A stretch of DNA of 64,000 nt from M30B19 sp041741535 (GTDB taxonomy: Bacteria; Planctomycetota; Planctomycetia; Pirellulales; Pirellulaceae), in NCBI GenBank assembly GCA_041741535.1, contig JBGSJV010000187.1, positions 5,919-69,918 on the forward strand. The letters are read 5' to 3'. Position numbers and translations under genes: made by a program. The notes under the pieces were generated by a model, which saw only the letters and a list, made by a program, of their open reading frames with translations, did not search any database and was not told where the DNA came from. Within the stretch, counting starts at the first letter, position 1, and each line of letters starts with the position of its first letter. This document shows, piece after piece, positions 60,032 through 64,000 of this stretch.

Positions 60032-61098
60032 TGGTTCCGCTCTCAATGACCTTGATCGATACCGATGTCGCCAATGCGGTCAAGAACCTGCTGGCGATTG
60101 ACGGGTTGACGATTGGCTTGCTGCTGATCGTTATCGCCCTCCTGTCCAGTGTATCTTTTTGGATGAACTGGCTGAAGCGACGGTATCACGACAGTGTCGA
60201 CCCCGCCATGATCCGAGTGTTCAATCGCCGGATCGTCGCCTGGCTGACGATTTACGTGCTGTTGGGATTGACGGTGTTTCTGGGCCCACCTACCACCCTA
60301 TGCTTCTTTTTGGGTGTGTCCTTTTGGGCACTCCGAGAGTTCGTCACGATGACGCCCACTCGGCGAGCCGACCATCGCACATTGTTTTGGGTCTTCTTTG
60401 TTTTTGTCCCCCTGCAGTATGTGCTGGCCGCCTATTCCGGCGATCGACGTTGGTTCATTGCCTTCGCGGTATTGATCCCGGTATACGGCTCGCTGTTTAT
60501 TTCGGCTCGGATCGCGTTTGCGGGCGAAGCCCAGCGATTTTTGGAGCGCACGGCAAAGATCCAATTTGGTTTGCTCATCTGTATCTACGCGCTCAGTCAC
60601 GCGCCCGCGTTGCTGTATTTGGACCTGATCTATTACGACGCGGCCAGCGGTGAATATCGACCCTGGGACCAGATGAAGTCGCGGCTGCTATTCTTTCTGG
60701 TGTTGATGGTCCAGTTGAGCGACTTGTTGCAGTTCTTTTGGGATCGGCTCTATGGCCGAAACTTGATTGCGGCTCCCATCCATGCCACGAAGAGTTGGGA
60801 GGGTCTGGTCGGTGCGGCACTCTGCTGTGGCGCAGCCGCTTTGATCTTGCAGTGGCTAACCAGAATCACGCCATTCACGACTTATGGTGCGGCCATCATG
60901 GGCATGGTGATTTCTCTCATGGCCATTTCCGGGACGATGACAATGTCGGCGATCAAACGCGATCGCGGCGTTTCCGAATATGGGACTTTGGTCCAAGGGC
61001 ACGCGGGCGTTTTGGATCGGATCGATGCGATTTGTTTCGCGGCGCCGATTTTTTATCATTTGACTCGATTCTTCCTAGGAGCGGCAGTCGCCGACTAA
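60031..61098 (+). CDS. Phosphatidate cytidylyltransferase (CdsA-like)
   Basis: 355 residues with multiple hydrophobic segments. The C-terminal signature of CDP-diglyceride synthases is clear: 'SAIKRDRGVSEYGTLVQGHA' followed by GVLDRIDAICF. The enzyme makes CDP-diacylglycerol from phosphatidic acid and CTP. Its start overlaps the PlsC-like gene, giving two consecutive steps of phospholipid synthesis. It is longer than E. coli CdsA (285 residues), similar to the YnbB-type group often paired with PlsC-like partners. Confidence 0.88.
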   Translation: MVPLSMTLIDTDVANAVKNLLAIDGLTIGLLLIVIALLSSVSFWMNWLKRRYHDSVDPAMIRVFNRRIVAWLTIYVLLGLTVFLGPPTTLCFFLGVSFWALREFVTMTPTRRADHRTLFWVFFVFVPLQYVLAAYSGDRRWFIAFAVLIPVYGSLFISARIAFAGEAQRFLERTAKIQFGLLICIYALSHAPALLYLDLIYYDAASGEYRPWDQMKSRLLFFLVLMVQLSDLLQFFWDRLYGRNLIAAPIHATKSWEGLVGAALCCGAAALILQWLTRITPFTTYGAAIMGMVISLMAISGTMTMSAIKRDRGVSEYGTLVQGHAGVLDRIDAICFAAPIFYHLTRFFLGAAVAD

Positions 61099-61105
61099 CC
61101 GAATT

Positions 61106-61819
61106 ATGGACAACCTTTCAGATCCAGCCCCGACACCCGAGGCTCATGCCAACGCCGGGACACCCTCATCGCCATCGCTCACTTTGGCGGATGCCTTGCA
61201 GCGGTGGCAGGTGGAAGTACCGGCCGAAGCCGTCGGTAAACTAGAGCGTTATTGCCAATTGTTATGGCAGCACAATGAAGTCTTGAATTTGACTCGCCAT
61301 ACGAATTTCGACCTGTTCGTGACTCGGGATTTGGTCGACACACTGCAATTGGCTCAGCAGTTACGACAGGACGAAGAAATCCTCGACATTGGGTCCGGAG
61401 GCGGAGTCCCTGGGATCCCGTTGGCAATCCTGCGTCCTGACCTCCGCGTGAGCCTGGCGGAATCGGTCGGCAAAAAGGCCAAGGCCCTGGAAGAGGTGGT
61501 CGCCGAGCTGCAAATTCCGGTCACCGTTTTCGCCGATCGAGCGGAAAAACTGCTCGAAGATTTGCGATTCGACGTGGGCGTGGCGCGAGCTGTGGGTTCG
61601 GTGAGTAAACTGATTCAGTGGTTCCGCGGAAACTGGGTCAGCTTGGGTCGACTGTTGGCGATCAAAGGCCCCAAGTGGGTCGACGAACAAGCGGAAGCCC
61701 AAGCGGCTGGCTTGTTGAAAAACTTGCAGATCAAAGTCGCGACCCAGTATGCGGTTCCTGGCCAAGCTTGGGAAAGCGTGATCCTGAAGATTTGGCCGAA
61801 AGGCAATCGCGAGAAGTAA
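61106..61819 (+). CDS. rsmG: 16S rRNA (guanine-527-N7)-methyltransferase
   Basis: 237 residues. The family signature includes 'RYCQLLWQHNEVLNLTRHTN', 'ILDIGSGGGVPGIPLAILRP' (S-adenosylmethionine-binding motif I), 'VGVARAVGSVSKLIQWFRGN' and LLAIKGPKW. It methylates G527 of 16S rRNA; loss confers low-level streptomycin resistance in known bacteria. It begins 7 bp after the CdsA-like stop. Confidence 0.95.
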   Translation: MDNLSDPAPTPEAHANAGTPSSPSLTLADALQRWQVEVPAEAVGKLERYCQLLWQHNEVLNLTRHTNFDLFVTRDLVDTLQLAQQLRQDEEILDIGSGGGVPGIPLAILRPDLRVSLAESVGKKAKALEEVVAELQIPVTVFADRAEKLLEDLRFDVGVARAVGSVSKLIQWFRGNWVSLGRLLAIKGPKWVDEQAEAQAAGLLKNLQIKVATQYAVPGQAWESVILKIWPKGNREK

Positions 61820-61988
61820 GCTCATGTACGGGCTTCGAACTTTGTAGGTACGTCCGCCAGAACGTGCGCGGGGCGAGTACGGATCCGCTAAACGAAGTTC
61901 AACCACGCTCAGCCGAGCGTCACTACAGTACCGAGCTACGCGGCGGCGGGCGTCGCTAATAAAAACTATTTTTGAAGGACTCCTGTCA
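61820..61988. repeat. Structured intergenic sequence between rsmG and the AbgT-type gene
   Basis: 170 bp with several short inverted pairs, the clearest being ACGCTC-AGCC-GAGCGT near 61915. GAACTT near 61837 and AAGTTC near 61904 could also pair. It has no coding content. It may be a terminator, a regulatory leader or a dispersed intergenic repeat. Confidence 0.4.
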
Positions 61989-63590
61989 ATGTCGAACGAG
62001 TCACGAGCCCGCAAAAGCTGGGTCGATCTTTTTCTGAGTAGCATCGAATGGTTAGGCAATTTATTGCCGCACCCGGTGACCCTGTTTGCCGGTTTCGCGC
62101 TGGGAACCATTTTGCTCAGCGGCCTCGGCTCGTTCATGGGCTGGTCCGTGACGGACCCTCGTGATCCCACGAAGTTGATCAGCGTCGTGTCTTTGATGGA
62201 TTCTGACGGACTGCGAAAAATCACGACCGGCATGGTCACGAACTTCACTAATTTTGCCCCCTTGGGAACCGTGTTGGTCGCGATGTTGGGAGTTGGCTTG
62301 GCCGAGCACAGCGGTTTGATTTCGGCCGCGATTCGCAGCTTGGTGTTTGGTGTGCCAAGGAGTTTGGTCACTGTGGCCGTCGTGTTTGCGGGAGTCATGT
62401 CGAACACCGCGTCGGAGATTGGCTACGTCGTGCTGGTTCCCTTAGGCGCCGCGGTCTATTACTCCTTAGGACGCCATCCACTGGCGGGTTTAGCCGCCGC
62501 CTATGCGGGTGTCTCCGGTGGATACAGTGCAAATCTGCTGTTGGGCACGGTGGATCCACTGTTGGCAGGGATTACAACGCCGGCAGCCAACATGTATGCC
62601 ACCGAAACATACGAAGTCAGTGCCGCATGTAACTGGTACTTTATGTTTGGCAGCACGTTCTTGGTTACTGCCGTTGGTACTTGGATCTCTTTATTCATCG
62701 TCGAGCCACGACTTGGCGCCTACGACTCCCAACAGAGTGATGGAACGTTGTCCGACAAACCCACACTGGAACGAACCACTTCTCGAGAGCAACTTGGCTT
62801 GTGGGTCACCGCGGGCATGTTTGGATTGATTTGCCTGGTGTTAACCTATTTGTGCTGGCCGACGAGTGACAAGACTAGTGAATTTCTGCGTGGCCTACCA
62901 TGGTTCGGAGCCTTGGGGATCACGATGCCGGGCAAAAATGGACCTGTCTTTTTGGACGGGGTCGTGACCATCATCTTTGTTGCGTTTCTGTTTTTGGGCG
63001 TCGCGTACGGGGCGATTGTTGGCACGGTTCGCAGCGACAAGCAGATCATTCAATCGATGTCCAAGTCGATGACCTCGATGGGGTCCTACATAGTTTTGGT
63101 ATTTTTTGCGGCCCAGTTCATTGAGTTCTTCAAGCTGAGCAATCTAGGCGCGATCGTTGCCGTTTTGGGGGCCGACGGGATTATTGCCATGAAATTGGAC
63201 AACGCCAGCGTGTTTGTCTTCTTTATTCTTCTTTGTGCCGCCGTCAACCTGCTGATGGGAAGCGCCAGCGCCAAATGGGGATTCATGGCTCCGATCTTTG
63301 TGCCGATGCTGATGAGAATTGGGTACAGCCCCGAAATCACTCAATGTGCCTATCGCATCGGTGATTCGTGTACCAACGTGATCTCGCCGACGATGTCCTA
63401 CTTCGGCATGATCTTCCTATTCGCTGCACGTTACGATCGGCGATTTGGAATGGGGTCCATGATCAGCCTGATGTTCCCCTATGCGATCATTTTCTTGATC
63501 TGCTGGACCGCGTTCTTTTATTTATGGGTCTTTGTTTTGGAGTTGCCCATCGGCCCAGACGCGCCGATCTTGTACCCGGCTCCAAAGTAA
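61989..63590 (+). CDS. AbgT family transporter
   Basis: 533 residues, polytopic. The AbgT family features are 'WVDLFLSSIEWLGNLLPHPV' at the N-terminus, 'VFAGVMSNTASEIGYVVLVP', 'AAYAGVSGGYSANLLLGTVD' and 'CAAVNLLMGSASAKWGFMAP', with 'CTNVISPTMSYFGMIF' near the C-terminus. Members include the p-aminobenzoyl-glutamate importer AbgT and the exporter MtrF; some export antimetabolites such as sulfonamides. Direction and substrate here are unknown. Confidence 0.92.
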   Translation: MSNESRARKSWVDLFLSSIEWLGNLLPHPVTLFAGFALGTILLSGLGSFMGWSVTDPRDPTKLISVVSLMDSDGLRKITTGMVTNFTNFAPLGTVLVAMLGVGLAEHSGLISAAIRSLVFGVPRSLVTVAVVFAGVMSNTASEIGYVVLVPLGAAVYYSLGRHPLAGLAAAYAGVSGGYSANLLLGTVDPLLAGITTPAANMYATETYEVSAACNWYFMFGSTFLVTAVGTWISLFIVEPRLGAYDSQQSDGTLSDKPTLERTTSREQLGLWVTAGMFGLICLVLTYLCWPTSDKTSEFLRGLPWFGALGITMPGKNGPVFLDGVVTIIFVAFLFLGVAYGAIVGTVRSDKQIIQSMSKSMTSMGSYIVLVFFAAQFIEFFKLSNLGAIVAVLGADGIIAMKLDNASVFVFFILLCAAVNLLMGSASAKWGFMAPIFVPMLMRIGYSPEITQCAYRIGDSCTNVISPTMSYFGMIFLFAARYDRRFGMGSMISLMFPYAIIFLICWTAFFYLWVFVLELPIGPDAPILYPAPK

Positions 63591-64000
63591 TGCTCATCAT
63601 CCGCCGGATGATGAAGCCGACGGAAGAGACTATTGGTCAGGCTTGGAACTCGGTTGTATCAAATGTGAAGATGGCTCAGGGAACAATTGTTATTAATATC
63701 TGGTGCCTGTACTTTCGTACTTGAGGTCGAACGGAATTTAATGCGATACATTGCCTTGGTTGGATTTCTGATATTCCCGCTGATCGGTATGGGAACGGAG
63801 AAAGGAGTAAGCTCAATAATGAAGGCGATTCCTGGAATCGAACCCGAACGAATACGCACAACCAATAAGGCTTTGACTTCGCGGAGCGACGGTAGGAGCG
63901 GAGCCGAAGGTCAAGGCCTTTGTTCAAGAAGCCCGAGGGCAATTGCCTCAGATCACGATCTCTAACCATTTTGACTATGGGTTTTTAAATCTTGGCATTG
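63591..64000. other. Window end without a supported gene
   Basis: It contains a palindrome right after the transporter stop (CATCATCCG-C-CGGATGATG, 63595-63613) and an imperfect long inverted repeat (63867-63920). A 92-codon frame (63687-63965) has no recognisable content. Confidence 0.45.
63867..63920. repeat. Imperfect inverted repeat with TTCGC-GGA-GCGA core
   Basis: AAGGCTTTGACTTCG (63867-63881) pairs with CGAAGGTCAAGGCCTT (63905-63920), allowing one wobble and one bulge. The left arm runs into TTCGCGGAGCGAC (63878-63890), a relative of the hairpins at 1867 and 13448. Confidence 0.55.

Noticed and set aside
61361..62407. Long minus-strand frame (348 codons)
   Set aside because: It lies opposite rsmG and the AbgT-type gene, both clearly real; the translation is Arg/Ser/Pro-rich shadow sequence.
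63595..63613. Palindrome after the AbgT-type gene as a Rho-independent terminator
   Set aside because: Good stem, but the loop is too small and no T tract follows on either strand.
63820..63850. T-arm-like sequence (ATTCCTGGAATCGAACCC) on the minus strand, suggesting a tRNA
   Set aside because: The T stem has a mismatch and no acceptor, D or anticodon arms fold around it.

Overview
The window looks like a chromosomal segment of a planctomycete, probably Pirellulales-like. This is inferred from gene content, not proven: mid-50s GC, a DUF1573 protein, FHA and kinase-like modules fused to unusual partners, a formylglycine-enzyme-type domain, a secreted caspase-like protein, and many GTG/TTG starts. 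No rRNA, CRISPR array or intact insertion sequence is visible. One tRNA gene, tRNA-Ile(GAU), is present.

Layout. 0-2 kb, minus strand: the start of an amino-acid-kinase-like gene at the window edge, a small membrane protein and a pentapeptide-repeat protein. 2.1-6.8 kb: a TAXI-type TRAP transporter pair followed by a family 4 glycosyltransferase. 7.2-16.4 kb: a DUF1573 protein with a clear terminator, an SLC13-family anion symporter, a very large MscK-like mechanosensitive channel divergent from an FHA-adenylate/guanylate cyclase, a hypothetical protein and tRNA-Ile. 16.6-23.6 kb: a TerB-like protein, pntAB preceded by a MITE-like inverted repeat, a glutathionylspermidine-synthase-like ATP-grasp gene, and two membrane proteins.

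23.9-46.8 kb is the centre of interest. It is a same-strand run of about 19 genes. It opens with a three-gene operon: a secreted caspase-like protein with PDZ-like domains, an unknown secreted protein, and a serpin with an inserted PDZ-like domain. It continues, with only a 32 bp gap, into an unusual Tad (tight adherence, Flp-type) pilus locus. That locus has a small pilin-like protein, CpaB, an FHA-CpaF fusion, TadB, TadC, an FHA-like membrane protein, a pseudokinase-FGE fusion, a prepilin peptidase, several pseudopilin/TadE/TadG-like proteins, a PEGA-DUF2272 protein and a second, short CpaF. Immediately after it lies a 118 bp near-perfect copy of the 3' end of the ATP-grasp gene 24 kb upstream, leading directly into a 300-residue orphan gene.

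46.9-64 kb: an envelope MsrA, a SpoU-type RNA methyltransferase, an AT-richer islet (retropepsin-like protein and an FCD-domain protein without HTH), dnaK with a terminator and a possible sigma-54 promoter, an unknown 500-residue protein, a polytopic membrane protein, an envelope polysaccharide/lipid group (WecG/TagA-type transferase, polysaccharide deacetylase, glycosyltransferase, PlsC-like acyltransferase, CdsA), rsmG, and an AbgT-family transporter.

How the parts may fit: the main themes are the envelope (pilus, glycan and lipid synthesis, transport) and regulated proteolysis (caspase, serpin, retropepsin). All functions are read from motifs by eye; no database search was run.
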